From positions 1 to 64,000 of the forward strand of contig NZ_BCYV01000020.1 of the NCBI RefSeq assembly GCF_001598375.1: a stretch of DNA of 64,000 nt, given 5' to 3'. The position numbers were made by a program, and so were the translations under genes. The notes beneath the pieces were generated by a model that searched no databases, was not told the DNA's origin, and saw nothing but the letters and a program-made list of their open reading frames with translations. This DNA comes from Novosphingobium capsulatum NBRC 12533. Its GTDB lineage: Bacteria; Pseudomonadota; Alphaproteobacteria; Sphingomonadales; Sphingomonadaceae. Positions 33,716-42,830 of the stretch are shown here, piece after piece. How positions within the stretch are numbered: the stretch's first letter is position 1; the number at the start of each line of letters is the position of its first letter.

Positions 33716-34365
33716 GATCGTCTCCTGAAAAAAGGGCTTCGCGGCAGCGGGAGGAACATCCCTGCGGCGCACAGTCGCGAGGCAAATGCGGGGCCGTCCG
33801 TATGACCCAGACGTCCGACAACCAGGGCGATCTTGGTCGCGTGCGCGTCGTCCGCGTCGTCGGTTGCGCTGAAGAAGGCCGCGCCGTGCCCATGGCTGTG
33901 AATGTCGCAGATGAGGTGATGGTGCGGCGGCAGCGCAGGCGGACGATAAGTGAGGTGTGACGGCGTCGCGCGGTCGATCTGGGGGAAGTCGACCCAGAAT
34001 CGCCGATTAGCCTCATCCCAGAGGATGAAGGCGGCGGCCTCGTTGGGCAGCGCGGCGCGAAAGTGCTCGAGGACTTGCCGCAGCAGCTCCGCCGGTATCA
34101 AGCCGCAACGCAGGTCCGCGCGGCGAACTCCAATGCTCCCGTAGGGCAGGTAGGCCGGGATCGGCAGTGTCACGGGCAGATCCAGAGCCAGCCAGGCCCG
34201 GCGCAAGATCAGGCAGACACCATCGCGGCCGATTGCGAGGCAGCTGCCTGCTCGGGCTTCGCGAACGGCCTCGATCGCGGGTGATCGCCCATCCGGCGGC
34301 ACGGGATAGCAAGGCGCCTCCGCCAGTACCGCGGCGGCGGTCGGGTCGTCGGCGAGGGCAGTCAT
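33712..34365 (-). CDS. PRTRC system protein A (JAMM/MPN protease)
   Basis: The 217-residue protein has a JAMM metalloprotease motif, HSHGHGAAFFSATDD (residues 156-170), which fits HxHx7SxxD exactly, with Glu109 as the probable upstream acid. JAMM enzymes remove ubiquitin-like proteins from targets or trim precursors. It overlaps ThiF downstream and protein B upstream by 4 bases each, so the three are translationally coupled. Confidence 0.9.
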   Translation of the reverse strand: MTALADDPTAAAVLAEAPCYPVPPDGRSPAIEAVREARAGSCLAIGRDGVCLILRRAWLALDLPVTLPIPAYLPYGSIGVRRADLRCGLIPAELLRQVLEHFRAALPNEAAAFILWDEANRRFWVDFPQIDRATPSHLTYRPPALPPHHHLICDIHSHGHGAAFFSATDDADDAHATKIALVVGRLGHTDGPAFASRLCAAGMFLPLPRSPFFRRRS

Positions 34366-35192
34366 CGGCCGGACCTTCCGTAGATGAGGTCGCCGAGCGT
34401 CACTGGGTCGGCCTTGGCGGCGCCTCGCGGGGCGGTCTGGCGACGATCTCCGAGGAACGGCCTCAAGCGTTTGACCGGGAAGCGGGTCGCGCGGGTCGCT
34501 GCGAGGGTGTCCCAGAGACGCACGAGACCGCCCTTCCCCGTGATCGTCAGCTCCTGACCCGGATTCGGATGGGTCGACCAGGAGTCGAAAAGCGCGCGCT
34601 CGAACTCGGGAATGGCGGACACATCCAGCGATGTCGGCTTCGGAATGTTACCCCAGCAGAGGGAACCGTTGAGGAAGACGTTGAGGATCGGCGAATGAAG
34701 CAAGGCGGTTTCGGCCGCGGGCCGCTCGTTCCGCTCAAGCGCAAAGACTCCAAGCCGGCGCCGTGTGGCGACAAGGACGTGTGCCGGATAGGCAACCGGG
34801 ACGATCGCGCGGCCGCCAAGCGCACGCAGTCCAGCCAGTTTCGCCGAGAGGTCGAAATAGGCCGTCCTCACCTGTGCGGGCACCCACCAGACCAGCAGGT
34901 CGGGATGGGCGACAAGCACCGTTTCGGGGAGAATTTGCGGCGGGGCGACGCGGCCGAGCGCCTGCGACCAATGCCGCAGATGCGCCCGGGTCAAAGGCGT
35001 TCCAGCGGCGATGGTCGGCGCGCCGATAGCGTCGTGCTCGATCTGATGGATGCTGGCGAATGCCTCGGCATCTTCGCCAGGGGTAAGATGCGAGCCGAGG
35101 CCGCGAGCCCCGTCGCTTCTGTAGAGCAGGATGGCGTTGGTCAGCATCATGCCGCCTGCGGTTCGCTCGAACTGCACGCAATGGTCAGTCAT
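34362..35192 (-). CDS. PRTRC system protein B
   Basis: The 276-residue protein matches PRTRC protein B in position and sequence pattern (LTNAILLYRSDGARGLGSHL; LARAHLRHWSQALG-like; VLVAHPDLLVWWVPAQVRTA; LCWGNIPKP). Function unknown. ATG 35192 follows ACGAGGCCGAC and lies 10 bases after the protein F stop. Confidence 0.88.
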   Translation of the reverse strand: MTDHCVQFERTAGGMMLTNAILLYRSDGARGLGSHLTPGEDAEAFASIHQIEHDAIGAPTIAAGTPLTRAHLRHWSQALGRVAPPQILPETVLVAHPDLLVWWVPAQVRTAYFDLSAKLAGLRALGGRAIVPVAYPAHVLVATRRRLGVFALERNERPAAETALLHSPILNVFLNGSLCWGNIPKPTSLDVSAIPEFERALFDSWSTHPNPGQELTITGKGGLVRLWDTLAATRATRFPVKRLRPFLGDRRQTAPRGAAKADPVTLGDLIYGRSGR

Positions 35193-35202
35193 GTCGGCCT
35201 CG

Positions 35203-36198
35203 TTATTCGGGAGGATAGAGTTCGATGAGATGTTTGGCGGCCCGCAGCAGCCGCGCGCCGGCGGCGAGTGACGCATGCCAGACATCGATCGCGGTGGAGT
35301 GCGTCATTGGGCAAAGGCCCGTCACGTCCATGAAACCATATTCCATGCCGTGACGCCCGACGTCGTCGACCTCGACCGCGAACTGTTCGACGGGAACGAG
35401 TGTCAGCGGCGGAAGCGGCGAACATTCCTCGATACCGGGGACATATTCGTAGAGAACATCCATCTCGAGGCGCCAGGCGTGATGTTCGTCAGGCAAATTG
35501 GTGAGCGCCGCGTGGGCATCCCGCAATTCGCGCAGAGCCCGACGAAGGGCAGTCGGTAACTTCGACGTGGGCGCTGCCCTCGCGGCGAGCATCCATTCTG
35601 GCCGCCTGGCGTTCATTTCGGACGGCATGGTCTGGGCCGCGATCTCGCTGTCGTCAGCCCCATGGAGCGCAACGAGGGCCTCGCGCGCAGCGGCGTCCTC
35701 GGTCTCGCCGTCCCAATAGTACATCGAGATGTTGTCGAAGAGGTCATCGTAGCAGAAGATCGGGAGAGCACTTCCGAGCGTGCGCTCGAGCACCCGATAC
35801 GCAGCCGCGCGCCACGGGATCGGCCGCTTGCTGTCCTCGATCCATCCGAGATCGAGCTGCCCGACACTGTCGCAGACGATCGCGACCGCCGGCGCCCCGC
35901 AGGATTCGCCGTTGAGCACGACGACGCGCAGGTCCGCGATCGTGCAGCTCCGCAAGCTTTCGAGGACCTCGGTCTGGAAGACCCGTTCGATATGTCGGCG
36001 CGCCTCAGGGCGCGTGCGGTGCACTGTCTCCTGCTCTTTCGAGGCGACCCAACTGCCGACGAGCTTATGGTGGGCCGCCAAAGGTCGATCGAACATCACC
36101 GGAATATCAGGGGAGATATGGACGGTCCGTCCTGCCAGATCAGCCGAGCGGAGGAAGGGAGAGTCCTGTGGGTGGCGGGATAGGATCGGCAGGACCAT
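35203..36198 (-). CDS. PRTRC system protein F
   Basis: A 331-residue protein placed between C and B as in other PRTRC cassettes. It has WRAAAYRVLERTLGSALPIF, CYDDLFDNISMYYWDGETED and a conserved C-terminal block VGRHGMEYGFMDVTGLCPMT. Function unknown. ATG 36198 was chosen; the reading frame stays open upstream to 36291 but would overlap the 74-residue gene further. Confidence 0.82.
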   Translation of the reverse strand: MVLPILSRHPQDSPFLRSADLAGRTVHISPDIPVMFDRPLAAHHKLVGSWVASKEQETVHRTRPEARRHIERVFQTEVLESLRSCTIADLRVVVLNGESCGAPAVAIVCDSVGQLDLGWIEDSKRPIPWRAAAYRVLERTLGSALPIFCYDDLFDNISMYYWDGETEDAAAREALVALHGADDSEIAAQTMPSEMNARRPEWMLAARAAPTSKLPTALRRALRELRDAHAALTNLPDEHHAWRLEMDVLYEYVPGIEECSPLPPLTLVPVEQFAVEVDDVGRHGMEYGFMDVTGLCPMTHSTAIDVWHASLAAGARLLRAAKHLIELYPPE

Positions 36199-36364
36199 CC
36201 TCGCGCGTGCCCGCGTCGAGGATGATCTTCGCATGGAGGGCCTGGGCTTGTTTGCTGCAGGCAGGCCGGGAGAGTTCGGAAGTGTTGCCATGGTCGTTCT
36301 CGATCCAATGGAGCAGCGTGCAGCGCGGTGCGGCGGGGATGGCCGCCATTTGAACGCGCGCCAT
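36140..36364 (-). CDS. small protein between PRTRC C and F
   Basis: A 74-residue frame starting MARVQMAAIPAAPRCTLLHW one base after the stop of protein C, containing SELSRPACSKQAQALHAKII and ending in a Pro-rich tail. It overlaps the start of protein F by 59 bases. No family recognised; it might be real given the tight junction, or spurious. Confidence 0.4.
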   Translation of the reverse strand: MARVQMAAIPAAPRCTLLHWIENDHGNTSELSRPACSKQAQALHAKIILDAGTREDGPADPIPPPTGLSLPPLG

Positions 36365-36365
36365 G

Positions 36366-36572
36366 TCAGCCCTTGGTGCCGACAGCTCGGCGATATTCGG
36401 TGACGTGGACACCGCCAGTAACCCCGGCATCGACCAGGTCGGCATTGAGGATCGCCGGGTAGAGGGTGGCGTGGTAGGCGCGCAGCCCCTGCGGGTCATT
36501 GGCAAGGTGCGGCGGCTGCGGGAGGTCGATACCGTCATAGCGGTAGACGCGGGCAAGATGGTCGATCTGCAT
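36366..36572 (-). CDS. PRTRC system protein C (ubiquitin-like)
   Basis: A 68-residue protein with the family pattern YRYDGIDLPQPP, LRAYHATLYPAILNADLVD and the conserved C terminus YRRAVGTKG. PRTRC C has been predicted to adopt a beta-grasp (ubiquitin-like) fold. The terminal glycine and the neighbouring E1-like and JAMM proteins suggest it is activated and perhaps conjugated, which is inference. Confidence 0.88.
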   Translation of the reverse strand: MQIDHLARVYRYDGIDLPQPPHLANDPQGLRAYHATLYPAILNADLVDAGVTGGVHVTEYRRAVGTKG

Positions 36573-36617
36573 CGGAATGTCCTTGTTGGAATTGCAAAGG
36601 GTGTCGGTTGCTTCCGA

Positions 36618-37049
36618 TCACCAGAGGCTGGCGGGCTCCTCCGATTTTGCATCGGCCGGCAGGGCGCCCGCCGCTGGCGCGGCCGGCGTGCTCGCTGCGA
36701 CTACCGGCTTGGCGGGTGCCGATGCCGCCTTTGCCTTCGCCGCCTCCGCAGACGCCGCGCGCGCGGCCTCGGCCGCGTCCCGCTGGGTCGCGATCTGATC
36801 GGCAAGCGCCATGCGTGTGGCAATCAGCCCACCGAGCGCCCCCTCGGCGCCCTTCGCAAGCTCTGCATCGATCTCGGCGGCCGTCGCTGTGATCGAGATC
36901 GGACGCAGCTCGCCGGCCTCGGCCTTGTGCGTTTTGCCTTCGGCGACGCGGGGTATGATGATGAGGGTAACGACACCGTCATCGCCGGCGACAAGATCGA
37001 AGGCGAGCGAATAGTTGCCCAGCATGGGCAGAAGATTGGTGATCAGCAT
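36618..37049 (-). CDS. PRTRC system protein E
   Basis: A 143-residue protein: N-terminal domain GNYSLAFDLVAGDDGVVTLI, VAEGKTHKAEAGELRPISIT, then an Ala-rich helical and low-complexity C terminus ending EEPASLW. Matches PRTRC protein E in order and sequence. Function unknown. It is 33 bases downstream of the ParB gene. Confidence 0.85.
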   Translation of the reverse strand: MLITNLLPMLGNYSLAFDLVAGDDGVVTLIIIPRVAEGKTHKAEAGELRPISITATAAEIDAELAKGAEGALGGLIATRMALADQIATQRDAAEAARAASAEAAKAKAASAPAKPVVAASTPAAPAAGALPADAKSEEPASLW

Positions 37050-37082
37050 TGTGGGATTCCTTGATTGGAAAGTTGGGCGAGG

Positions 37083-38702
37083 TCAGGCGGCCAGTTCGGT
37101 GACAACCTCGTCGGCCTTGGCGGGCGGAAGCGAATTGGGCGGCGCATAGCGGCCATCGAGGGCCATCGCGCTTGGCACCCGGCCAGCCCAATCGAACCCG
37201 ACAGCATTCAACATGCCGGAGATCAGGTCGCCCTTCTTGGCGCCGAGCAACTTTGCGAATGCCTTCTCGCCCATGTGCGCGACCAGGCCGCTCTCGGCGG
37301 CAATGAACTTGAGCTCGTCCTTCGTGTATCGTTCGAGAAAAGCGCGATCGACCTGCCAGACTGTCCGGATGTCGATGCCGAAGGCGCCGGCGAGATCGGC
37401 GACGTGCGCGAACGACTGGACGTCCCGGGCATATGCTGCCCCGATCGCAGCCAGCACCGTGGTGGCCTGAACCTCCGATAGCTCGCGGATCTCTGCGATC
37501 TTTTCCTTGAAACCGCGATCGGGGAACGCGGCGTCGACCAGCAGTGCAGCGCGCGAGGTCAAAGTGCCTGACTTGATGTGCGAAAGCGTGCCGGTCAGCG
37601 CTGCCACGAGGATCGCCGCCTGGGCGTTCAAAGGATCGTCGGCCAGCCCGCGGGCGAGCGCCGTGCGCCATGTCGCCTCCCGCAGGTCGGTCGTGCGGCC
37701 TGCGATGGACTTTGCGGTAACACTGGGCCCGGTGCTGGTGGAAACCTTGCGCACGACGGTTCCGCGACCGACCAGAGGTGCTGAAGGCGCTGCGTCATCG
37801 GTCAGACCGCCGATCTCACCGCCGTCCTCGTTTTCGTCGCCATCGTCGGCGAGAGCGTCATCATCGCCGTCATCGTGTTCGATCGCTGCGGCGGCGTCCT
37901 CGGCCTCGGCGGCCGCCTCCGCATCACGGCGTGCAGCTTCGACCGCCTCGGTCTTTAGCTGGAAGCAGGTAGCGTTGGTGCAGTGGCCATCGTCGACATG
38001 GGTGTCGAACAGGGCGCGCTGCGTCCCTGAATTGAACGGACAGGTGGTGCATTCCGTTTTGTCGAACAGGGCATCGGCGAGGCGCTGCGTGACCTTCATG
38101 AGAAGATCGCGGGTCTTTGCGATGTCAAGGCCGGCCGCGATGATCGTCTCGAGCGCCTTGTCCTGCTTGTCGGCGGGAACGGCGGCGAGCAATTCGGCGT
38201 GTCCGACCTTGATCCGGCGCTCGTCGAGCGCGGTTTTGACGGTCTCGGAAAGGTCGGCGAGCGCGAGCCGGCGGTCCAGCTTTGCGCGGGACCAGCCAAG
38301 CCGCCGTGCAGCTTCAGCCCGGTCGCCTTGGCACGCCGCGAGATAGCGAACGGCCGCGTCCGCCTGCTCGGTCTCGGAAGGATCATCGCGATCGTCGTTT
38401 TCGGCAATCGCCGCGTCGAGCGCCTCCTGGTCGGTCATCTCCCGGATCAGGACCGGCACCTCGGCGTTTTCGCCGAAGGCTTCCATTGCGGCCCGGTAGC
38501 GGCGACCGCCCGCGACGATCGTGAAATGCTCCGGCAGGTCGGCAGCGGGCCGAACCAGCATCGGCTGCAGCATGCCTCGCAAACGCAGGGAGGCGACGAG
38601 TTCGTCATGCTTCTTCCGGTCGAAATAGCGGCGCGGATTATAGCCCACGGCAATCCGGGCGAGCGGGACCATGGCGGTCCCGACAGGGTGCGATGCGGTC
38701 AA
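37083..38702 (-). CDS. PRTRC system ParB-family protein
   Basis: A 539-residue ParB-like protein with N-terminal motifs VPLARIAVGYNPRRYF, LRGMLQPMLVRP, TIVAGGRRYRAA and AIAENDDRDDPSETEQADA, then the HTH RLGWSRAKLDRRLALADL. The middle is acidic (EAEDAAAAIEHDDGDDDALA). A Cys cluster, CTTCPFNSG...CTNATCF, near residue 220 could bind zinc. ParB-type proteins bind CTP and DNA. It heads the PRTRC operon. Confidence 0.9.
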   Translation of the reverse strand: MTASHPVGTAMVPLARIAVGYNPRRYFDRKKHDELVASLRLRGMLQPMLVRPAADLPEHFTIVAGGRRYRAAMEAFGENAEVPVLIREMTDQEALDAAIAENDDRDDPSETEQADAAVRYLAACQGDRAEAARRLGWSRAKLDRRLALADLSETVKTALDERRIKVGHAELLAAVPADKQDKALETIIAAGLDIAKTRDLLMKVTQRLADALFDKTECTTCPFNSGTQRALFDTHVDDGHCTNATCFQLKTEAVEAARRDAEAAAEAEDAAAAIEHDDGDDDALADDGDENEDGGEIGGLTDDAAPSAPLVGRGTVVRKVSTSTGPSVTAKSIAGRTTDLREATWRTALARGLADDPLNAQAAILVAALTGTLSHIKSGTLTSRAALLVDAAFPDRGFKEKIAEIRELSEVQATTVLAAIGAAYARDVQSFAHVADLAGAFGIDIRTVWQVDRAFLERYTKDELKFIAAESGLVAHMGEKAFAKLLGAKKGDLISGMLNAVGFDWAGRVPSAMALDGRYAPPNSLPPAKADEVVTELAA

Positions 38703-38760
38703 GGCGGTTCTCCTAGTGAGAATGGCGGTGCACGCGCTTGCTCGCGACGCGCACCCTTTC

Positions 38761-38800
38761 GGTGAGCCTGATGCTCACCCTTCCACTCCCCCTCCCCTTT
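38761..38800. repeat. intergenic hairpin plus purine/pyrimidine tract
   Basis: A perfect hairpin GGTGAGC-CTGAT-GCTCACC (38761-38779) abuts a pyrimidine run (38779-38800; on the coding strand a G/A tract like GAAAGGGGAGGGGGA). Similar pairs occur near 32.9, 45.0, 49.3 and 50.2 kb. Confidence 0.55.
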
Positions 38801-39813
38801 CACCGCTCCGCCGTCTGGTCATGGAAGATGTCGGCCGCCCATTGCTCGAGCCACGGCTCGAACATCTCATCATGATCAAGATCGCCGGACTCGATGAGAT
38901 CGCGGATTTCGGTACGGGCCTGCGCGATTGCGGCCTCCCAGGGATCGATCGGCGGAGGATCTGCGTCAGCAGGCCGTTGCTGCGGAAGGCGGCGCGGCCG
39001 CTCGGTTAGTCGGTGGTACTGACCGGCGAGCCATTGCTCCATGTAATCGGCCACGACGCGATCGGTCTTGGAGATCCCCGCCTTCAGGGCTGCCCGACGC
39101 GCACCGACGCCATAGGCCTGGCTGTCGATCGACGCGACCCGGTGTGCGAAAGGCAGAAGGAAGGGCAGTGCCGTGCCCTTGACGCCGAATGCGTGGAGCA
39201 GAACACCGGCCGGAAGAATCTGATCGAGATGGTCGATGACCGCGATCAGGCCTTCCGGTCCGTGAATATCGCGCCGGCACATGCTTCCGACACCGATCAA
39301 TGCGCCGGGGCGGAGCGAACCCCAGAGCGCATCGACACAGCGCTCATAGTCGGATGGTCGCCGGCCCTGGATCACAGGCATCAGTCTGTCGGCTATTCCG
39401 GCATCCTCGCCCAGGATGCGGCAGTCGCGATTGGCGCGGATGGTGCGCGACAGGCGGTCGAAGACTTCGTCGCGATCTCGCGCGATCTCAGCCTCGACGC
39501 AGTAATCGGCACTTGCCCACCATTGGAATGGATAGGCCGCCGCGAGCGATACATAGTCCGACAGGGACCACGGGAAGCCACCATAGCGCGCAGTCGCGAC
39601 GAAGCCTGCGGAGTCCAGGCAGAGGCCGGACAAACCCCGTGCATTCTGGAGTTGCCCCAGGCGCCATCCGGTCCATTCCCGCCAGCCGCGCTTTTCGGAC
39701 CAACGTGAAAGCGCGTTCGCCGAGATGAGCGCGGTCCGGCCAAGCGCGCGTGCCCGCTGAAGGATCGGCCCATCGTTCAGGTGCGGAAGGCCGACGATGA
39801 CGTTGATGGGCAT
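38800..39813 (-). CDS. DpdA-like DNA/tRNA 7-deazaguanine transglycosylase
   Basis: The 337-residue protein keeps the full active-site order of tRNA-guanine transglycosylases: CLDSAGF (Asp67), WWASADYCVE (Asp103), LMPVIQGRRPSDYERC (Gln149-Gly150), ALIGVGSMCRR, LLHAFGVKG and VASIDSQAYGVGARR with the presumed nucleophile Asp230. It lacks the Cys3His zinc site of tRNA enzymes. This fits the DpdA family, which exchanges guanine for a 7-deazaguanine in DNA and protects phage or plasmid DNA from restriction. No deazaguanine synthesis genes are present; the host queuosine route would have to supply the base. Confidence 0.78.
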   Translation of the reverse strand: MPINVIVGLPHLNDGPILQRARALGRTALISANALSRWSEKRGWREWTGWRLGQLQNARGLSGLCLDSAGFVATARYGGFPWSLSDYVSLAAAYPFQWWASADYCVEAEIARDRDEVFDRLSRTIRANRDCRILGEDAGIADRLMPVIQGRRPSDYERCVDALWGSLRPGALIGVGSMCRRDIHGPEGLIAVIDHLDQILPAGVLLHAFGVKGTALPFLLPFAHRVASIDSQAYGVGARRAALKAGISKTDRVVADYMEQWLAGQYHRLTERPRRLPQQRPADADPPPIDPWEAAIAQARTEIRDLIESGDLDHDEMFEPWLEQWAADIFHDQTAER

Positions 39814-39900
39814 GATGCGCGCTCCGCTCGCAACGGAAGCACGCGGACAATTGACGGTCGCGCATGTTCACGTTACGTTCTAATGAGTAGGAGATTTGCC

Positions 39901-40389
39901 ATGACGACGCCCAGCATCCGACACCTGTTCGATCTCGACATAACGCTGCGGGATGCGGCGCTGGATATGGAGAACCGGCCGACCCGTCGGATGATCGCCA
40001 ATGCGGCGATCGGCATTCATGTCGAGGACGCCTACTATTCGGTGCGGGAGCTGCGCGAGGCGGTAAGCTGGGTGCATGAAGGGGTTTCGGCGGGCAAGCT
40101 GAAGCTGGCGGAGATCCTGGGCAATGATGGTGCCGACGATTTTCAGCGCTGCATCTATTTCTGCCTCGCCGGCCGCGGCGTGGTGTCGATGCTCGACGAT
40201 CTTGAATGGCTGGAGGATCTGCTGGAGCGGCGCGGGCGCATCGCAGGCGAACAGAAGCGCCTGAAGGAGACGGTGATGCCGCTCGTGAACCCCTATGTGG
40301 CCGACGCGCCCGATGGGCCGTTGGTCAGGATGGACGGAAATTTCGAGCAGGGACCATCTTGGTGGGCCGACCCGACTTTGTCGGCCTGA
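39901..40389 (+). CDS. hypothetical protein
   Basis: A 162-residue acidic protein (PSIRHLFDLDITLRDAALDM; CIYFCLAGRGVVSMLDDLEW). No family recognised. ATG 39901 follows TAGGAGATTTGCC. It is the only plus-strand gene between 25 and 52 kb and is divergent from the DpdA-like gene. Confidence 0.65.
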   Translation: MTTPSIRHLFDLDITLRDAALDMENRPTRRMIANAAIGIHVEDAYYSVRELREAVSWVHEGVSAGKLKLAEILGNDGADDFQRCIYFCLAGRGVVSMLDDLEWLEDLLERRGRIAGEQKRLKETVMPLVNPYVADAPDGPLVRMDGNFEQGPSWWADPTLSA

Positions 40390-40392
40390 CCA

Positions 40393-40896
40393 TCAGCGCT
40401 CGCAGCTCAGGCGGTTCCCGTGCCGCCAGCGCGACGGTTCGATCCAGTCTCCGGCAAAGGCCCCTGCCCTTTGCCTCCTGGCCGAAGCGAAGGCCGCATT
40501 ATATGCGCGCAGGCGAGCGGGATCGTCTCTGAGATAACTCGCCTGCGGGGTCGCGAGACCCGCGCGGATAAGACGCTCTCCCAAATCCGCGCCGTCGACT
40601 GTAACGACCGCAACGGGGCGGCCATAAGAAGACGAAGACACGAGCCGGATCGTCGCGGCCTTGGAGCGCAGGGCGTTCGCGGCGAAATCCTGTGCGGCCT
40701 TCCCACACTGCCAACATCCCGAGGCGCGCCGACAGAGCTGCCCGCGCTCGAATGCGTCGACCCCAAGCAACCGGAAATCGACGGCCACGGTATCGCCATC
40801 GAGCGCCCGCGCCTTCGCGTCGAAACTCTGAGACCATGAGGGCGATGTGAGAGCGGCTCCGCCCGCGAGGATGATGGCCGCCGCGATCCGGATCAA
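40393..40896 (-). CDS. secreted thermonuclease-like (SNase) protein
   Basis: The 167-residue protein has a signal peptide (MIRIAAAIILAGGAALTSPSWSQ split after about residue 22) and a staphylococcal nuclease-like domain: ALDGDTVAVDFRLLGVDAFE, SSYGRPVAVVTVDGADLGER, LIRAGLATP. The SNase residues Asp and Arg are partly visible. It starts at TTG 40896, overlapping the stop of the 66-residue gene upstream. Periplasmic nucleases on plasmids may trim DNA entering or leaving the cell. Confidence 0.78.
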   Translation of the reverse strand: MIRIAAAIILAGGAALTSPSWSQSFDAKARALDGDTVAVDFRLLGVDAFERGQLCRRASGCWQCGKAAQDFAANALRSKAATIRLVSSSSYGRPVAVVTVDGADLGERLIRAGLATPQASYLRDDPARLRAYNAAFASARRQRAGAFAGDWIEPSRWRHGNRLSCER

Positions 40897-41093
40897 AATG
40901 TCATCTCCACCTCGACATGATCATCGGCCGCCGGCGTCGTGCAGACCCGGAATGGTTGCAGCGGATCGCCAGTGCGGACGATCGACAGCCTACCCGGCCG
41001 CTCGTCGAATAGGCGACCTGCGACGCGATTGGCGTTCTCGCGGCTGCAAAGCTGCAGACGCTTGGGCGACAATTCAAGACACGCGGCAAACAT
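40893..41093 (-). CDS. small hypothetical protein
   Basis: A 66-residue protein (MFAACLELSPKRLQLCSREN; VEVEMTF at the end). ATG 41093 follows GGGAGAAGCC. No family recognised. Translationally coupled to the nuclease gene. Confidence 0.55.
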   Translation of the reverse strand: MFAACLELSPKRLQLCSRENANRVAGRLFDERPGRLSIVRTGDPLQPFRVCTTPAADDHVEVEMTF

Positions 41094-41135
41094 GATGGCT
41101 TCTCCCTGCTGCGGGAATGATACTGGCTGACGCAC

Positions 41136-41744
41136 TCATGCAAAGATCGTCTTGTGAACCTTAGTGACCGGCAGGATCGTCCAGTCGCGCTCCATGAACC
41201 GGCTGATCGCATAGCCGCAGCGAGTCGCGGGATCGCGGAAACTCAGGCGGCGGCCGCGCTTCACGACGATAAATTCGTCACCCACATGACCATCGGAGAA
41301 GGTCAGCGCCTGGGCCAGTTTGATCCGGTCGCCGTCCTCGATCTTGCGCGATCGGCGGGCCAGGTTGGCACGGCACCGCGCGCGCCAGTCGAGGGCGTGC
41401 TCCCGGTCGGTCGGGGTCAGAAGGTCGAGAATGTGGCGGGGACAGCTATCCTCATAGGGGCCGACAGATTCGTCCATATCCTTGTAGCCGAAATGCTCGC
41501 CGGACTTGCTTTTGGGATTCCACATCACCTTGCAGACGATCGCGAAAACCTCCTTGCCGACGCCGTCGATCATCACCTGAGCCGCAGCATAATAGGTGCG
41601 ATTCTGGGGGCAGGATGAGGCGAGCACCTTCAGTCCCTTGATCGTCCCGTCCGCCTCGCGGCTATAGGTGAATTGCGCGTCCAGATAATCCTTGGCGGTC
41701 TTGTGTCCGCCCATGTGGAAACGGGACATGGTGAGCCAGCCCAT
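41136..41744 (-). CDS. conserved plasmid hypothetical protein
   Basis: A 202-residue protein beginning MGWLTMSRFHMGGHKTAKDY with KVMWNPKSKSGEHFGYKDMD and YEDSCPRHILDLLTPTD in the middle. This pattern is common next to ArdC on alphaproteobacterial plasmids (DUF6927-like by memory). Function unknown. It lies 43 bases downstream of ArdC on the same strand. Confidence 0.65.
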   Translation of the reverse strand: MGWLTMSRFHMGGHKTAKDYLDAQFTYSREADGTIKGLKVLASSCPQNRTYYAAAQVMIDGVGKEVFAIVCKVMWNPKSKSGEHFGYKDMDESVGPYEDSCPRHILDLLTPTDREHALDWRARCRANLARRSRKIEDGDRIKLAQALTFSDGHVGDEFIVVKRGRRLSFRDPATRCGYAISRFMERDWTILPVTKVHKTIFA

Positions 41745-41787
41745 CGGTATCTCCTGTGATGTCGGGGAAAATTCGGATTAGCGGCGG

Positions 41788-42729
41788 TCAGGCCGCCTCG
41801 AGGATCTGCCTGACCCCCTCGGCCGATGACGCCGTGTCGTCGCTGTCGCCAAACGCCAGAAGGTAGTTGAAGGCCTGCTCAGCTTTCGAGGCGGCGTGAA
41901 TGATTGCGGTCTTGTCCGCGCGCAAAATGCCGAGCCAGTGGGCGACGTAGCTCGCATGATTGTCGTGCAGTTCGTTCGGCAGATCCAAATGCGCGCAAAT
42001 CAGGCCGCTTCCGATCTCAGCCACAAGCTCCTCGAAACTATAAGCTTTGTCGCCGAACCGCTTGCCGAAGGTCCGGGCAAGGCGCGAGCTGCCGCCTGAC
42101 CAATGAACGGTCTCGTGTGCCCTCACCGAGGCGTAATGATCCATCGTTGTGAATGACCGCCGGTGCGGCATCTGGATGAAATCAAATGTCGGGTGGAAGA
42201 AGGCGCGATCGCCGCCATGTCGAACATCTGCCGGCACATGATCGAAGAACTCGTCGATGGCAGCTTGCCGCGCAGATGGATCGATCGGCGCAGGGGTCGC
42301 GTCGTCCGGATAGAAATAGGCGGGCAGCCCATCGATCTGATCGGCGTTGAACACGAGATAATGGCGAAGGAAACGAATGCTGCGTTCGCTCTCGGCACCG
42401 GTCACCCGGTCCGACTCGGTCTTTTTGAAGCTCGAATAATAGACCGAGAGCGAGCCGTGCTCCCCCCGGCGAACATGGCCGCCGAGCGCTTCGGCCTGGC
42501 GATACGTCATCCAGTAGCGCGAGCGATAGCCGTTCGCGTCTGCGATCGCCCAAAGATAGACCGTGTTGATCCCGGTATAGGGCGTGCCGCAGTGTCGGAG
42601 CGGACGGCCACCGGCGCCGGCAACCCGCCAGGGCCGAGTCCAGGGCGGGACGCCTTCTTCCAGCTTTCTGATGATGAGGTTGGTGATTTCGGCCGCGACG
42701 TCGCGGCTCGGACGGGCTTTCGCAGGCAT
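41788..42729 (-). CDS. ardC: ArdC-like antirestriction protein
   Basis: The 313-residue protein has the N-terminal ssDNA-binding domain (ITNLIIRKLEEGVPPWTRPW, GTPYTGINTVYLW, WMTYRQAEALGGHVRRGEHG) and a C-terminal zincin domain with HETVH (residues 205-209) and EELVAEIGS as the third ligand region. ArdC proteins protect incoming single strands from endonucleases and restriction during conjugation. Complete length and intact motifs suggest activity. Confidence 0.92.
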   Translation of the reverse strand: MPAKARPSRDVAAEITNLIIRKLEEGVPPWTRPWRVAGAGGRPLRHCGTPYTGINTVYLWAIADANGYRSRYWMTYRQAEALGGHVRRGEHGSLSVYYSSFKKTESDRVTGAESERSIRFLRHYLVFNADQIDGLPAYFYPDDATPAPIDPSARQAAIDEFFDHVPADVRHGGDRAFFHPTFDFIQMPHRRSFTTMDHYASVRAHETVHWSGGSSRLARTFGKRFGDKAYSFEELVAEIGSGLICAHLDLPNELHDNHASYVAHWLGILRADKTAIIHAASKAEQAFNYLLAFGDSDDTASSAEGVRQILEAA

Positions 42730-42830
42730 GGCTGATGCTCCAGCGGGATGACGATGGGGTTCGGGAGAGGCAAGCGTGCGGGAGGGGACGATCGCGCAAG
42801 TGGCGCCGACCGCCCCCCTGTCCTGCTGGG

